NCBI GenBank assembly: GCA_902769705.1
Contig: CACXPX010000011.1
Location: 36,624 to 100,623 of the forward strand
From: an uncultured Prevotellaceae bacterium
Lineage (GTDB): Bacteria; Bacteroidota; Bacteroidia; Bacteroidales; Bacteroidaceae
Length of the DNA: 64,000 nucleotides
Direction: 5' to 3'
Under the pieces are notes generated by a model. That model was not told where the DNA came from and did no database searches. It was given only the letters and a program-made list of their open reading frames with translations. The number at the start of each line of letters is the position of its first letter. Within the stretch, counting starts at the first letter, position 1. Positions 15,367 through 24,921 of the stretch are shown one piece after another. Both the position numbers and the translations under genes were made by a program.

Positions 15367-18276
15367 ATGAGAAAACTGGAAATGAAAAGCCTGAGGAGGA
15401 TGCTGGCCGTGGCGCTGGCATGGGGGATGGCGTGCCTGGCATGGGCACAGACGGCCAAGCCGCTGGAGGTGAGAGAGATGAAGCTGGGCAACGGCATGAC
15501 CGTCTGGCTCAACGAAGACCACTCGCAGCCGAAGGTGTTTGGAGCCGTGGTGGTGAACGCTGGCGCCAAGGACTGCCCCAACACGGGCATCGCCCACTAT
15601 TTTGAGCACATCATGTTCAAGGGAACCGACGAGATAGGAACCGTCAACTATGCGCAGGAAAAGCCTTGGCTCGACAGCATCGCGGCCGCCTACGACCGCC
15701 TCTCAGCCACAAAGGATGAGGCGCAGCGGCGGACTATACAGAAAGACATCAACCGCCTGAGCCAGAAGGCTGGTGAATATGCCATTCCCAACGAGTTCAA
15801 CTCGCTCATCTCGCGCTATGGCGGCAGTGGACTGAACGCCGGCACCTCATACGACTTCACGTTCTATTACAACATGTTCACGCCGCAATACATGGAACAC
15901 TGGTGCCAGCTGAACAGCGACCGGCTCATCAACCCCGTCTTCCGCATGTTCCAAGGCGAGCTGGAGACCGTCTACGAAGAGAAGAACAGGGCCAGCGACG
16001 ACATGACAACCTCGCTGCGCGAGACCGTGTTCAAGGAGCTCTTCGGCACGCAGCCCTACGCCTACCCCGTCATCGGGAGCACCGAGAACCTGAAGAACCC
16101 CAAGCTCTCGGACATGAAACGGTTCTATGAGCAATATTACGTGGGAAGCAATATGGGGCTGATTCTCTGCGGCGACTTTCAGGCTGACGACATCATGCCG
16201 CTGCTGGAGCGCACCTTCGGACGCATTCCGCAAGGCGTGAAGCCCACACGGCAGAAGTCGGCCATGCCCGACATCCTGCAGGAGCGCACCGTGGAAGTGA
16301 AACTCCCCGTCCCACTCGTGAGCATGGAGATGCTGGCCTTCAAGGGCGTGACCGACTTTGAGCCCGACGCCAACGCGCTCGCTTTGGCTGCCCAAATGCT
16401 CAGCAATGGCAATGCTGGAATGCTCGACTCGCTGATGAACGAAGGTGTGCTAATGGCAGGGGCCATCACTCCTGCCAGCCTCAACGATGCCGGCGCGTTG
16501 CTCTTGATAGTGGTACCTAATCTCTTGTCGAAGACACAAAAGGCGGAAGACGCCTGCATGGAACAGCTGAGACGCGTGGCGAACGGCGACTTCAGCGACA
16601 AGGCGTTCGAATCGCAAAAACAAAAGGCCTACCGCGAGGCGTTCCGCGACCTCGAAACCATCGGCAAGCGTGCCCAAACGATGGTGGAGGTGATGTCGTC
16701 GGGACACACGTGGCAACAGTATATCGACAAAATAAACGCCATCGAGAAGCTGACCAAGGCCGACGTCGTGGCTGCCGCCAAACGGTATGTCAACTCGCCC
16801 TTCATCCGATTCAAGAAGAAATACGGCAACACGGACAAAGACAAGATGAGACAGCCCGACTACACGCCCGTAAAGCCCAAGAACAAGAATGCCGAGTCTG
16901 AATATGCCAAGCGGCTGGCACAGTTGCCCGTGAGGGATGTCGAACCCCGGCTCATCGACTTCGACAACGATGCCACAACCATTCTGTTGGGCGGGCAGGC
17001 AACGCTCTATACGGTGAAGAATCCAGTGAATGACTTGTTCGAGCTGGAAGTGATCTACAATCGAGGCGAGAAGGCCGACCCGCGTCTGTCGGCAGCAGCA
17101 GCATTGCTCAACGCCATCGGCACCGACTCGCTGACACGCCAGCAGTTGGGAGCCGCCCTTGAGGTTTATGGAGCCGACATGACTTTCGAGAGCAGCAGCT
17201 CTTCTGTCACGATGAACGTGACGGGCGTGGACAAGAATTTCGACGCCGTCATGCAAATCGTTGGCAACTTTCTGCGCCACATGAAGTCGGACGCAAAGGC
17301 GCTGAAGAAAGTGAAAGATGCCCTGAAGGCTGAAGAGAAGACGCTGGCTGAAGAGAACAGCGACGTGTTGAAAGCCATGATGCAAAAGGTGATGTATGGC
17401 GACAAATCGACCATGCTGAACCGACTGACCTATAAAGAGGTGAAGCCGATGACGGGTGAGGAAATGCTGGAAGCCTTCAAAGCTGCGCAAGGAAGCACTT
17501 GCACCATCACCTACAGCGGAACGCTCGACAGCCGGAAGGTGGAGAATGTTGTGCGCGCCGCCATTCCCGTGGAACGCTCGACAGCCGCTTTCGTCGATTA
17601 CTCTGACGATGTGGTGAACTACAGTTCTCCTATGGTGTTTGTTTACGATATGCCTAAAGCACGCCAGACGCTCTTCTCCACCTATGAGCAACTGCGACCT
17701 CTGCCCTCGAAACAAGCACGCATACCAGCCAACCTGCTCGAACAGTATTTCGGTGGCGGCATGTCATCGGTGTTGTTCCAAGAAGTGCGCGAATTCCGCT
17801 CTATGGCCTATAGCGTGGGAAGTTCGCTGCGTACACGTTCAAGCAAGAGAAGCCCCAACTCGCCAGTAGGATTCGTGTCAGTCGTCGGGACGCAGGGCGA
17901 CAAGGCCATGAGCGCCATTGCATTGGTCGACTCGTTGCTGAAAGACATGCCTCTGATTGAGAAGAATTTCGAGAGTGTCCGGCAGGAACTGATTAATGAC
18001 ATCAGCAACGATTTCCCATCGTTCAGAACGATTGGCACCACGATTGCCTCCTCACGGCTTTACGGATGGACCGAGGACGTTAACACCGGGCGCGCCGCCA
18101 TGTATCGGAATGCCACCATGGACGACATGAGGAAGTATTATGAGGAAAACATCAAGAACCACTCCAATAACAGAGTGATTGCCATTGTCGGCAGCAAGAA
18201 GAAACTGAACCTCAAGGAGCTTGAGAAATACGGAAAAGTGGTGCTCCTGAAAGAAAAAGATTTGTTCAAAAAGTAA
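15367..18276 (+). CDS. M16 family zinc peptidase (insulinase type), exported
   Basis: 969 residues from the ATG at 15367; the open frame extends 90 bp further upstream but without a signal peptide. Residues 1-28 (MRKLEMKSLRRMLAVALAWG, then MACLAWAQ) are a signal peptide. The inverted zinc motif HxxEH is HYFEH (77-81), and the distal zinc glutamate is in GELETVYEEKNRA. The protein is a fusion of two M16 halves; the second (from ~residue 550, FELEVIYNRGEKADPRLSAA) lacks the zinc motif and is the inactive half. It probably degrades peptides in the periplasm. Its only close neighbour in the same direction is the next divergent/convergent pair, so it seems monocistronic. Confidence 0.92.
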   Translation: MRKLEMKSLRRMLAVALAWGMACLAWAQTAKPLEVREMKLGNGMTVWLNEDHSQPKVFGAVVVNAGAKDCPNTGIAHYFEHIMFKGTDEIGTVNYAQEKPWLDSIAAAYDRLSATKDEAQRRTIQKDINRLSQKAGEYAIPNEFNSLISRYGGSGLNAGTSYDFTFYYNMFTPQYMEHWCQLNSDRLINPVFRMFQGELETVYEEKNRASDDMTTSLRETVFKELFGTQPYAYPVIGSTENLKNPKLSDMKRFYEQYYVGSNMGLILCGDFQADDIMPLLERTFGRIPQGVKPTRQKSAMPDILQERTVEVKLPVPLVSMEMLAFKGVTDFEPDANALALAAQMLSNGNAGMLDSLMNEGVLMAGAITPASLNDAGALLLIVVPNLLSKTQKAEDACMEQLRRVANGDFSDKAFESQKQKAYREAFRDLETIGKRAQTMVEVMSSGHTWQQYIDKINAIEKLTKADVVAAAKRYVNSPFIRFKKKYGNTDKDKMRQPDYTPVKPKNKNAESEYAKRLAQLPVRDVEPRLIDFDNDATTILLGGQATLYTVKNPVNDLFELEVIYNRGEKADPRLSAAAALLNAIGTDSLTRQQLGAALEVYGADMTFESSSSSVTMNVTGVDKNFDAVMQIVGNFLRHMKSDAKALKKVKDALKAEEKTLAEENSDVLKAMMQKVMYGDKSTMLNRLTYKEVKPMTGEEMLEAFKAAQGSTCTITYSGTLDSRKVENVVRAAIPVERSTAAFVDYSDDVVNYSSPMVFVYDMPKARQTLFSTYEQLRPLPSKQARIPANLLEQYFGGGMSSVLFQEVREFRSMAYSVGSSLRTRSSKRSPNSPVGFVSVVGTQGDKAMSAIALVDSLLKDMPLIEKNFESVRQELINDISNDFPSFRTIGTTIASSRLYGWTEDVNTGRAAMYRNATMDDMRKYYEENIKNHSNNRVIAIVGSKKKLNLKELEKYGKVVLLKEKDLFKK

Positions 18277-18328
18277 ACTAACGTATTCCAGAAAAAAAGC
18301 TTTCGCTTCTGGCTTCTTACCTATAAGG

Positions 18329-18375
18329 AATCGCCCCGCACCGACCTTCTTCGTCAATGCAGGGCGATTTGCATA
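18329..18375. terminator. Bidirectional terminator between M16 and S41 peptidase genes
   Basis: AATCGCCCCGCA (18329-18340) pairs with TGCAGGGCGATT (18358-18369), a 12-bp stem with one mismatch and a 17-nt loop, between two convergent stops. T-rich sequence follows on the plus side. Confidence 0.65.
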
Positions 18376-18404
18376 CATTCTATTTCTCGATTTTTCTTTA
18401 CTGC

Positions 18405-20051
18405 CTAAGGCCTGAGAATCTTTTCGTATTCTTCTGGCGTATTAATCAACCGCTCAGCCTCGCGCAACTGCTTGTCCCAAAGGAACGAGTTTTCTATCGT
18501 TCCGCGCTGGTAATAATAATTGTGAACAATGTTATTGGCCAGCAGTTGCATCAATGTCTGCTTGTTATAATCAAGGTCTTTTGCCACATTGTGCTTCAGT
18601 TTGGCGCGCAAGTTCTCGAAATCGGTGCGGGCGTCGTCGTAATAGCCCTCAAAACGTGCCAGCTTCTCCAAGTTGTCGAGATAAGTCTCCGTAGAGCGAT
18701 CATATTTGAAGTTGCTTTTCAACACGCGTTGCTTGAACTCTTCGTAGTCGGCATCTGTCAACTTGAACGATGCGGCTGGCGCAATTGTGGGATGCTTGGC
18801 CACATAGTCGAGCTCATAGTTCAGCATCACCTCTGCCGAGTCGAGATAAGCCAGATTGGCAACAAGGTTGGTCATGGAGTCGGCTTTCAGCTCCACGTCG
18901 GGCTTGATGCCACCGCCATCGCGAACCTCGCGGCCTCCCTGCGTATAGAAGACACGTGTCAGCGAGTCGGGCACATGCTCAACATACCCTCCCCGGGCGT
19001 GCTTATAGTTGATAGCCTGAATGCAACGCCCACTGGGGATATAATATTTGCTGGTGGTCAGCTTCAGCGAACCGTTATACGGTAGGTCCATAGTCACTTG
19101 AACCAAGCCTTTTCCATACGTGCGTGTACCTAAGATAACTGCTCGGTCCAAGTCTTGCAGTGCACCACTCGTGATTTCGCTGGCGCTCGCCGTATCATCG
19201 TCTACCAGGACAACTAACGGCATTACCGTGTCGATGGGCTCCACGGTTGTCTTGTAATCGCGATTCATCTGCTGCAGTTTGCTTCGGTTCGAGACAATCA
19301 ATTGGCCTTTTGGCACGAACATGTTCACAATGTTGACCGCTTCCTGTTCTGAGCCACCGCCATTGCCACGAAGGTCCAGAACCAGGCCACGCATCCCTTG
19401 TCGGCGCAATTCGAGAACTGCGCGTCGCACATCGCGGGCTGAGCCTTCGGTGAATGAATTCAAATTGATATAGCCTATTCCTCCCGGTCGCATGCCGTAA
19501 AACGGCACCGACGGCATCTGAATAGCCCTGCGGGTCAGCTTCATCTTCATCGTCTTGCCTGTGGAAGGCCGCAGAATCTTAATCATGAAACTCGTTCCGG
19601 CATCGCCACGCAGGTGGTCGCTCACATAGCTCACATCCTTATCGCTCATGTCTTCATCGTCAATGGCCAATATCACATCGCCCCGTTTCAAACCCGCTTC
19701 TGCAGCAGGCATCCCTTCGTAAGGCTCGGAGATAATCACGCGGTTGTCTTTCAAGTTCTTTCGAATGACCGAGCCCACGCCAGCATACGTGCCCGTACGC
19801 AGTTCACGAAGGTCCTTCATGTCGTCCGAAGTGTAGTAGACCGTGTAAGGATCCAAACTCCTGAGCATCGCCCTAATGCCATTTCCCAGCACCTCGTTAG
19901 CGTCCAACGTATCGACATACATCATGTCCAAATGCTTGTAAATCACATTCAGCACGTCAAGATTCTTGGCGACATCGAAATTGTGGTCTTTCTGCTGGGC
20001 CATCACAGGAATAGATAACAGCACCAACAGATGAAGAAAAAGTCGTTTCAT
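18405..20051 (-). CDS. S41 C-terminal processing peptidase with PDZ domain
   Basis: 548 residues with a signal peptide (MKRLFLHLLVLLSIPVMAQQ). The PDZ domain spans about residues 85-180 (AGLKRGDVILAIDDEDMSD). The peptidase core has GLVLDLRGNGGGSEQEA. The nucleophile serine is in DDDTASASEITSGAL and the general-base lysine in TYGKGLVQV, giving the Ser-Lys dyad of tail-specific proteases. A helical C-terminal region of ~150 residues follows. It is predicted to be periplasmic and to process or degrade proteins by C-terminal recognition. It is convergent with the M16 peptidase. A TATTTTTG box on the minus strand at 20078-20085 is a likely -7 element. Confidence 0.93.
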   Translation of the reverse strand: MKRLFLHLLVLLSIPVMAQQKDHNFDVAKNLDVLNVIYKHLDMMYVDTLDANEVLGNGIRAMLRSLDPYTVYYTSDDMKDLRELRTGTYAGVGSVIRKNLKDNRVIISEPYEGMPAAEAGLKRGDVILAIDDEDMSDKDVSYVSDHLRGDAGTSFMIKILRPSTGKTMKMKLTRRAIQMPSVPFYGMRPGGIGYINLNSFTEGSARDVRRAVLELRRQGMRGLVLDLRGNGGGSEQEAVNIVNMFVPKGQLIVSNRSKLQQMNRDYKTTVEPIDTVMPLVVLVDDDTASASEITSGALQDLDRAVILGTRTYGKGLVQVTMDLPYNGSLKLTTSKYYIPSGRCIQAINYKHARGGYVEHVPDSLTRVFYTQGGREVRDGGGIKPDVELKADSMTNLVANLAYLDSAEVMLNYELDYVAKHPTIAPAASFKLTDADYEEFKQRVLKSNFKYDRSTETYLDNLEKLARFEGYYDDARTDFENLRAKLKHNVAKDLDYNKQTLMQLLANNIVHNYYYQRGTIENSFLWDKQLREAERLINTPEEYEKILRP

Positions 20052-20166
20052 ATTCTTAATTCATGATTAATCGACTGCAAAAATACGATAATAAAGCCAT
20101 ATAAAGTGCAACTCACACCTTTTTTTATCATTATTTTGCGATATATCGAAAAAAAACATCAAAAAA

Positions 20167-20198
20167 TTTGGCGGAATAAAAAAAACATCGTAATTTTG
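20167..20198 (+). promoter_or_regulatory. Promoter of tRNA-Asn
   Basis: TTTG (20167-20170), a 20-bp spacer and TAATTTTG (20191-20198) match both elements of the Bacteroidota housekeeping promoter. Transcription would start about 15-18 bp before the mature tRNA. Confidence 0.8.
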
Positions 20199-20221
20199 CA
20201 TCCGCAATCGAAAAAAAGACT

Positions 20222-20295
20222 GCTTCAGTAGCTCAGTTGGTTAGAGCACCTGACTGTTAATCAGGGGGTCGTTGGTTCAAGCCCATCCTGAAGCG
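20222..20295 (+). tRNA. tRNA-Asn (anticodon GTT)
   Basis: A complete cloverleaf. The acceptor stem is GCTTCAG/CTGAAGC, the D-arm GCTCAGTTGGTTAGAGC, and the anticodon arm CCTGA-CTGTTAA-TCAGG with GTT at positions 34-36. The T-loop is TTCAAGC. The T-stem (GTTGG/CCATC) holds one T-T mismatch. CCA is not encoded. It has its own promoter and terminator and lies beside asnB, which ends 144 bp away on the opposite strand. Confidence 0.95.
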
Positions 20296-20308
20296 CCTTA
20301 AAAATCAA

Positions 20309-20340
20309 GGAGTTAGATTTCTCTAACTCCTTTTTCTTTT
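20309..20340 (+). terminator. Terminator after tRNA-Asn
   Basis: GGAGTTAGA (20309-20317) and TCTAACTCC (20322-20330) form a perfect 9-bp stem with a 4-nt loop followed by TTTTTCTTTT. Confidence 0.92.
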
Positions 20341-20438
20341 TCCCTCTAGGGACACCACGGGAACTAGCAAGTTCTCATTGAGACTCAGCCGATAATTTGG
20401 ATTCTCTTTATTTCGCATCCAAAAAGTCTGCATTTTGA

Positions 20439-22103
20439 TTAATACGCCTGCTCATGCACGCCTTTGACTGCGCGCCCACTAGGATCATTCATGTTTCTGA
20501 ACGCCTCATCCCATTCAAGGGCAATGGCTGTGGAGCAAGCCACGCTGGCCTCGCTGGGCACACTTCGGGCGGCACTTTCGCTGGGGAAATGCTCGGCAAA
20601 GATGCTGCGATAGTAATACTCTTCTTTGTTCTTCGGAGGGTTGATGGGGAAACGTTCGGCAGCATGGGCCATCATTTCGTCGCTGACGGCATTGGCGGTA
20701 ACGTCCTTGAGGGTGTCTATCCACGAATAACCCACACCGTCGCTGAACTGCTCCTTCTGTCGCCAAACAACTTCTTCAGGCAACAAATCAGCAAAAGCCT
20801 CACGCACAATCTTCTTCTCGATAGTCGTTCCTGGGCACATCTTCGCTTCAGGGTTGGTACGCATGGCGACATCGAGGAATTCTTTGTCGAGGAACGGAAC
20901 ACGACCTTCGACACCCCAAGCACTTAGGCTCTTGTTGGCACGGAGACAGTCGTACAAATAGAGCTTGCCGAGTTTGCGCACAGTCTCATCATGAAAATCC
21001 TTGGCTGTCGGTGCTTTGTGGAAATAGAGATAACCACCGAAAATCTCATCAGCTCCTTCGCCAGAGAGCACCATCTTGATGCCCATCGACTTGATGACAC
21101 GAGCCAACAAATACATCGGCGTAGAAGCGCGCACGGTGGTGACATCGTAGGTCTCGATGAAATAAATGACGTCGCGAATGGCATCGAGACCTTCCTGGAT
21201 GGTGTAGTTGATTTCGTGGTGAACGGTGCCGATATGGTCGGCTACGAGTTTGGCCTTTGCCAAATCAGGGGCGCCTTTCAGTCCTACGGCAAACGAGTGT
21301 AGACGGGGCCAGTAGGCTTTTGTCTTCGAGTCATCCTCAATACGCATCTCTGAGTATTTCTCCGCAATGGCGGAAATCACGGAAGAATCGAGGCCGCCAG
21401 ACAGCAATACCCCATAAGGTACGTCGCTCATCAACTGATGCTTTACTGCGTCTTCGAGTGCATCGTGGATAGCCTCTGCAGAAGCGGCGTTGTCTTTGAC
21501 AGCATCATAGCTGAACCAGTCACGATTGTAATAACGTTTCATGCCAGGTTCTTTACTCCAATAATAGTGGCCTGGCAGGAAAGGCTCATAGCGCTCACAC
21601 TGTCCTTCAAGGGCTTTCAGTTCTGAGGCAACATACACCGTTCCATCATTATCACAACCAATATAGAGAGGAATGACACCGATGGGGTCGCGGGCAATTA
21701 AGAACTCATTGCGTTCCTCATCATAGAGAGTAAAAGCAAAGATGCCACTTAGGTCTTCGAGGAAGTCGATGCCTTTTTCACGATAGAGAGCCAAGATGAC
21801 CTCGCAGTCGGACCCCGTCTGGAACTCATATTGCCCAGCAAAGCGGCGTCGGATTTCTTGATGGTTATAGATTTCACCATTGACCGCTAGCACCTGTTTC
21901 CTGTCTGGGGAGTATAGAGGCTGCCCACCCGATTCTGGGTCGACTATGCTCAGTCGTTCGTGAGCAAGGATGGCAGAGCCACCGCAATAGATTCCACTCC
22001 AATCAGGTCCGCGATGGCGAATCTTCTGACTCATCTTCAATGCCTTTTCGCGCAGTTCGTGTGTTTGTTCACGAACGTTTAATATTGCTACAATTCCACA
22101 CAT
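20439..22103 (-). CDS. asnB: Asparagine synthetase B (glutamine-hydrolysing)
   Basis: Makes asparagine from aspartate, ATP and glutamine. It has 554 residues, the AsnB length of E. coli. It begins MCGIVAILNV with the class-II amidotransferase Cys2 exposed after Met removal. IRHRGPDWSG and NGEIYNH are glutaminase-site motifs. The synthetase domain has the pyrophosphate loop LLSGGLDSS (SGGLDSS) and the downstream GEGADEIFGGY. It is last in a six-gene operon of nitrogen genes, 11 bp after the shortened carB. It faces tRNA-Asn across 144 bp, so asparagine synthesis and its tRNA lie side by side. Confidence 0.96.
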   Translation of the reverse strand: MCGIVAILNVREQTHELREKALKMSQKIRHRGPDWSGIYCGGSAILAHERLSIVDPESGGQPLYSPDRKQVLAVNGEIYNHQEIRRRFAGQYEFQTGSDCEVILALYREKGIDFLEDLSGIFAFTLYDEERNEFLIARDPIGVIPLYIGCDNDGTVYVASELKALEGQCERYEPFLPGHYYWSKEPGMKRYYNRDWFSYDAVKDNAASAEAIHDALEDAVKHQLMSDVPYGVLLSGGLDSSVISAIAEKYSEMRIEDDSKTKAYWPRLHSFAVGLKGAPDLAKAKLVADHIGTVHHEINYTIQEGLDAIRDVIYFIETYDVTTVRASTPMYLLARVIKSMGIKMVLSGEGADEIFGGYLYFHKAPTAKDFHDETVRKLGKLYLYDCLRANKSLSAWGVEGRVPFLDKEFLDVAMRTNPEAKMCPGTTIEKKIVREAFADLLPEEVVWRQKEQFSDGVGYSWIDTLKDVTANAVSDEMMAHAAERFPINPPKNKEEYYYRSIFAEHFPSESAARSVPSEASVACSTAIALEWDEAFRNMNDPSGRAVKGVHEQAY

Positions 22104-22114
22104 ATTCTTTTCTT

Positions 22115-23809
22115 TTAAAGGTACGACAAATAAAGGTAATTGGTCTGTGCAGGATATTCTGCAGCGAGGGTGTCAATCTGGTTGACGGTTGGAACGATGC
22201 CGAACTCCTTGCGCCAAGAACGAACCATGATTCCCGCATCATTCATACTCATGAGAGATTCGAGTCCCAAAGCACGACCTATCTGGAAATCAGAGAATCC
22301 ATAGACTTTCGCTTCGTGAAGTAGCGACACAAACTCAGGAGCCTCCAGATATTCCAACAATTCCGTATTATCCATAAACTCGATGAACTCTGAGACTTGA
22401 GCAAACTGTTTCAGGCGCTGGTCGATATCGACAATGTGCTTCAATTTCTGCAAGAACCAGCAGTCTATCATCGTCAACTGATGAATCTGCTCAATGGTAT
22501 AACCTATCTTCAAAGCCTTAGAAACCACGAAAATGCGCATGTCCGTTGGCTCGTGCAAGGATGTTGCGATATTGGGAATCTTGATTTCGTGGTTTTCCAC
22601 AAAACCGTGCATACCCTGCCCTATCATGCGCAGACCTTTTTGCAATGCCTCCTCAAACGTGCGCCCTATAGCCATCACCTCACCCACACTCTTCATCGAT
22701 GAGCCGAGTTGACGCTTCACACCATGAAACTTTGTGAGATCCCAACGGGGAATCTTTACCACTACATAGTCGAGGGCAGGTTCGAAAAAAGCACTTGTCG
22801 TTTTTGTCACAGAGTTATTCAGTTCGAAAAGTCCGTAGCCCAAACCGAGTTTGGCGGCGACAAAAGCCAAGGGATAGCCCGTTGCCTTTGATGCTAAGGC
22901 CGACGAACGACTCAGACGGGCATTGACTTCGATGACACGATAGTCTTCAGAGTTGGGGTCGAGGGCATACTGCACATTACATTCGCCTACAATGCCGATG
23001 TGGCGAATAATCTTAATAGCTAATGCACGCAATTTATGATATTCGTTGTTCGAGAGCGTCTGGCTGGGTGCCACAACAATCGACTCGCCAGTGTGGATGC
23101 CTAAAGGGTCGAGGTTCTCCATGTTGCAAACAGTGATGCAGTTGTCATAACAGTCGCGCACCACTTCGTATTCTATCTCTTTCCAACCTTTCAAAGACTT
23201 CTCCACCAACACCTGTGGCGAGAAAGAAAAGGCTTCCTCAGCCTGAGATAGGAGTTCGTCCTCGTTGTCGCAGAAGCCAGAACCCAGACCACCCAATGCA
23301 TAGGCCGCCCTTAATATCACAGGGAATCCCAATTCTTGGGCAGCATGTCGCACTTCCTCTACGTTCTCGCAAGCATGGCTCTTAATGGTTTTCACGCCAA
23401 TCTCATCGAGACGCTTCACAAACAAGTCGCGGTCTTCCGTGTCAATGATGGCTTGCACGGGAGTACCCAACACCTCGACACCATATTTCTTCAGCACCCC
23501 TTTCTCATATAATTCGACACCACAATTCAGCGCTGTTTGTCCACCGAACGAAAGTAGGATGCCATCAGGACGTTCTTTTTCGATAACACGTTCCACGAAA
23601 GCCGCCTGCACAGGTTGAAAATACACCGTGTCGGCCACGCCCTTAGAGGTCTGCACCGTAGCAATGTTAGGGTTGATGAGCACAGAGTGAATACCCTCTT
23701 CCTTCAATGCTTTCAAGGCTTGGGCACCGCTATAGTCGAACTCTCCTGCCTGTCCTATCTTCAAGGCGCCGCTACCCAGCAGCAGAACCTTTTTTAGTTT
23801 CTTCTCCAT
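22115..23809 (-). CDS. carB: Half-length carbamoyl-phosphate synthase large subunit
   Basis: 564 residues, about half of a normal CarB (~1070). It contains the N-terminal carboxyphosphate ATP-grasp domain ([29 protein letters not shown], the ATP-grasp loop [13 protein letters not shown], and [20 protein letters not shown]) and the oligomerisation domain to about residue 550. It stops at YLYLSYL with a TAA, at the position where the second ATP-grasp domain starts in full-length CarB. asnB begins 11 bp later, so the carbamoyl-phosphate and allosteric domains are absent here, with no frameshifted remainder. CarA is upstream with a 16-bp overlap. It may act as a homodimer of identical halves, or be a paralogue with a changed role. 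Confidence 0.88.
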   Translation of the reverse strand: MEKKLKKVLLLGSGALKIGQAGEFDYSGAQALKALKEEGIHSVLINPNIATVQTSKGVADTVYFQPVQAAFVERVIEKERPDGILLSFGGQTALNCGVELYEKGVLKKYGVEVLGTPVQAIIDTEDRDLFVKRLDEIGVKTIKSHACENVEEVRHAAQELGFPVILRAAYALGGLGSGFCDNEDELLSQAEEAFSFSPQVLVEKSLKGWKEIEYEVVRDCYDNCITVCNMENLDPLGIHTGESIVVAPSQTLSNNEYHKLRALAIKIIRHIGIVGECNVQYALDPNSEDYRVIEVNARLSRSSALASKATGYPLAFVAAKLGLGYGLFELNNSVTKTTSAFFEPALDYVVVKIPRWDLTKFHGVKRQLGSSMKSVGEVMAIGRTFEEALQKGLRMIGQGMHGFVENHEIKIPNIATSLHEPTDMRIFVVSKALKIGYTIEQIHQLTMIDCWFLQKLKHIVDIDQRLKQFAQVSEFIEFMDNTELLEYLEAPEFVSLLHEAKVYGFSDFQIGRALGLESLMSMNDAGIMVRSWRKEFGIVPTVNQIDTLAAEYPAQTNYLYLSYL

Positions 23810-24921
23810 GATTCTAACAATTTAGCAAATTCATCAAACATCCATTCCGTATCAGTAGGACCAGAGCAAGCCTCAGGATGGAATTGTACCGAGAACCAGG
23901 GCTTCGTCTTGTGGCGGACGCCCTCGTTTGAGCCATCGTTCATGTTCACAAACAGCGGTTCCCAGTCTGCAGGCAATGTTTTGTCATCCACCGCAAAGCC
24001 ATGATTTTGTGAGGTAATGAAACATTGGTTTGTACCCACCTTCCTTACAGGTTGGTTATGACTACGATGACCATATTTCAACTTATAGGTCTTGGCACCA
24101 GCAGCACGAGCCAACAGTTGGTTGCCTAAACAAATGCCCATACAAGGGCGCACCCTCTCGTTGTTCAGGAACTTGCGGATGTGCTCTATAGTCTTCTCGC
24201 AGCGCTCAGGGTCTCCAGGACCGTTAGCCAGAAAGAGACCGTCGAATTGGATTTCATTAAAATCATAATCCCACGGCACACGCACCACTTCGATGCCACG
24301 TCTGGTAAGGCAACGGACGATGTTAGCCTTCACCCCACAATCGACAAGCACCACTCGCTTGGGTGTTGGGAGTTGGATATTTGGTGTTGGTTGATAGACG
24401 AGCACGTCCTTACAGCTCACCTTCTCCACCCAGTTCACAGAGCTATAGTTAGGATGGCCTGGTTTTTCTAGCTCTTCTAGATTCTCTAAACCTCCGAGGA
24501 CGATTCTTCCCATCATCACACCATGTTCCCTGATAACCATCGTGAGGCGTCGCGTATCGATGCCCGTGATGGCAGGGATTTTCTCCCTTTTCAGCCATGC
24601 TGCCAACGACTCTTTCGCATTCCAATGCGAAAAACGTTCGCTATAGTCAGCTACTACCAGCGCCTTCACATGAATGCGTTCACTCTCCATAAACATCGGC
24701 AGACCATTGTTGCCAATGCTTGTTTCAGGCACGCCATAGTTTCCCACCAGCGGATAGGTCATCACGAGTATCTGCCCCGCATAGCTGGGGTCTGTCAGGC
24801 TCTCCGGATAACCTGTCATAGCAGTGCTGAACACCACCTCGCCTATCGTGTCGGCATCATATCCAAACGACCTGCCGCAGAACTCAGTTCCATCTTCGAG
24901 TATTAGTCTTGCTATTTTCAT
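23794..24921 (-). CDS. carA: Carbamoyl-phosphate synthase small subunit
   Basis: Class-I glutamine amidotransferase that feeds ammonia to the large subunit. It has 375 residues. The N-terminal domain is typical ([37 protein letters not shown]). The glutaminase nucleophile is in [12 protein letters not shown] and the His-Glu dyad in FHPEACSGP. The ATG overlaps the purF stop by 1 nt (TAATG) and the 3' end overlaps carB by 16 bp. Residues ~173-188 ([12 protein letters not shown]) come from a GGTGTTGG-type repeat between the two domains. The interdomain linker is a tolerant place for such an addition. Confidence 0.95.
   Translation of the reverse strand: MKIARLILEDGTEFCGRSFGYDADTIGEVVFSTAMTGYPESLTDPSYAGQILVMTYPLVGNYGVPETSIGNNGLPMFMESERIHVKALVVADYSERFSHWNAKESLAAWLKREKIPAITGIDTRRLTMVIREHGVMMGRIVLGGLENLEELEKPGHPNYSSVNWVEKVSCKDVLVYQPTPNIQLPTPKRVVLVDCGVKANIVRCLTRRGIEVVRVPWDYDFNEIQFDGLFLANGPGDPERCEKTIEHIRKFLNNERVRPCMGICLGNQLLARAAGAKTYKLKYGHRSHNQPVRKVGTNQCFITSQNHGFAVDDKTLPADWEPLFVNMNDGSNEGVRHKTKPWFSVQFHPEACSGPTDTEWMFDEFAKLLESWRRN
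24358..24402 (-). repeat. GGTGTTGG-type repeat in frame inside carA
   Basis: GGGTGTTGGGAGTTGG and TTTGGTGTTGGTTG units, resembling the tandem array at 14274-14370, encode [11 protein letters not shown] on the opposite strand. The resemblance is visible; the insertion history is inferred. Confidence 0.65.

Noticed and set aside
20222-20295. tRNA-Asn as a pseudo-tRNA because of the T-stem mismatch
   Set aside because: A single T-T mismatch with perfect acceptor and anticodon stems, a consensus promoter and a terminator argues for a working gene.
22080-22130. Frameshift hiding the missing half of carB
   Set aside because: The TAA is followed within 11 bp by the asnB start, and asnB fills the next 1.66 kb, so no carB remainder exists downstream.
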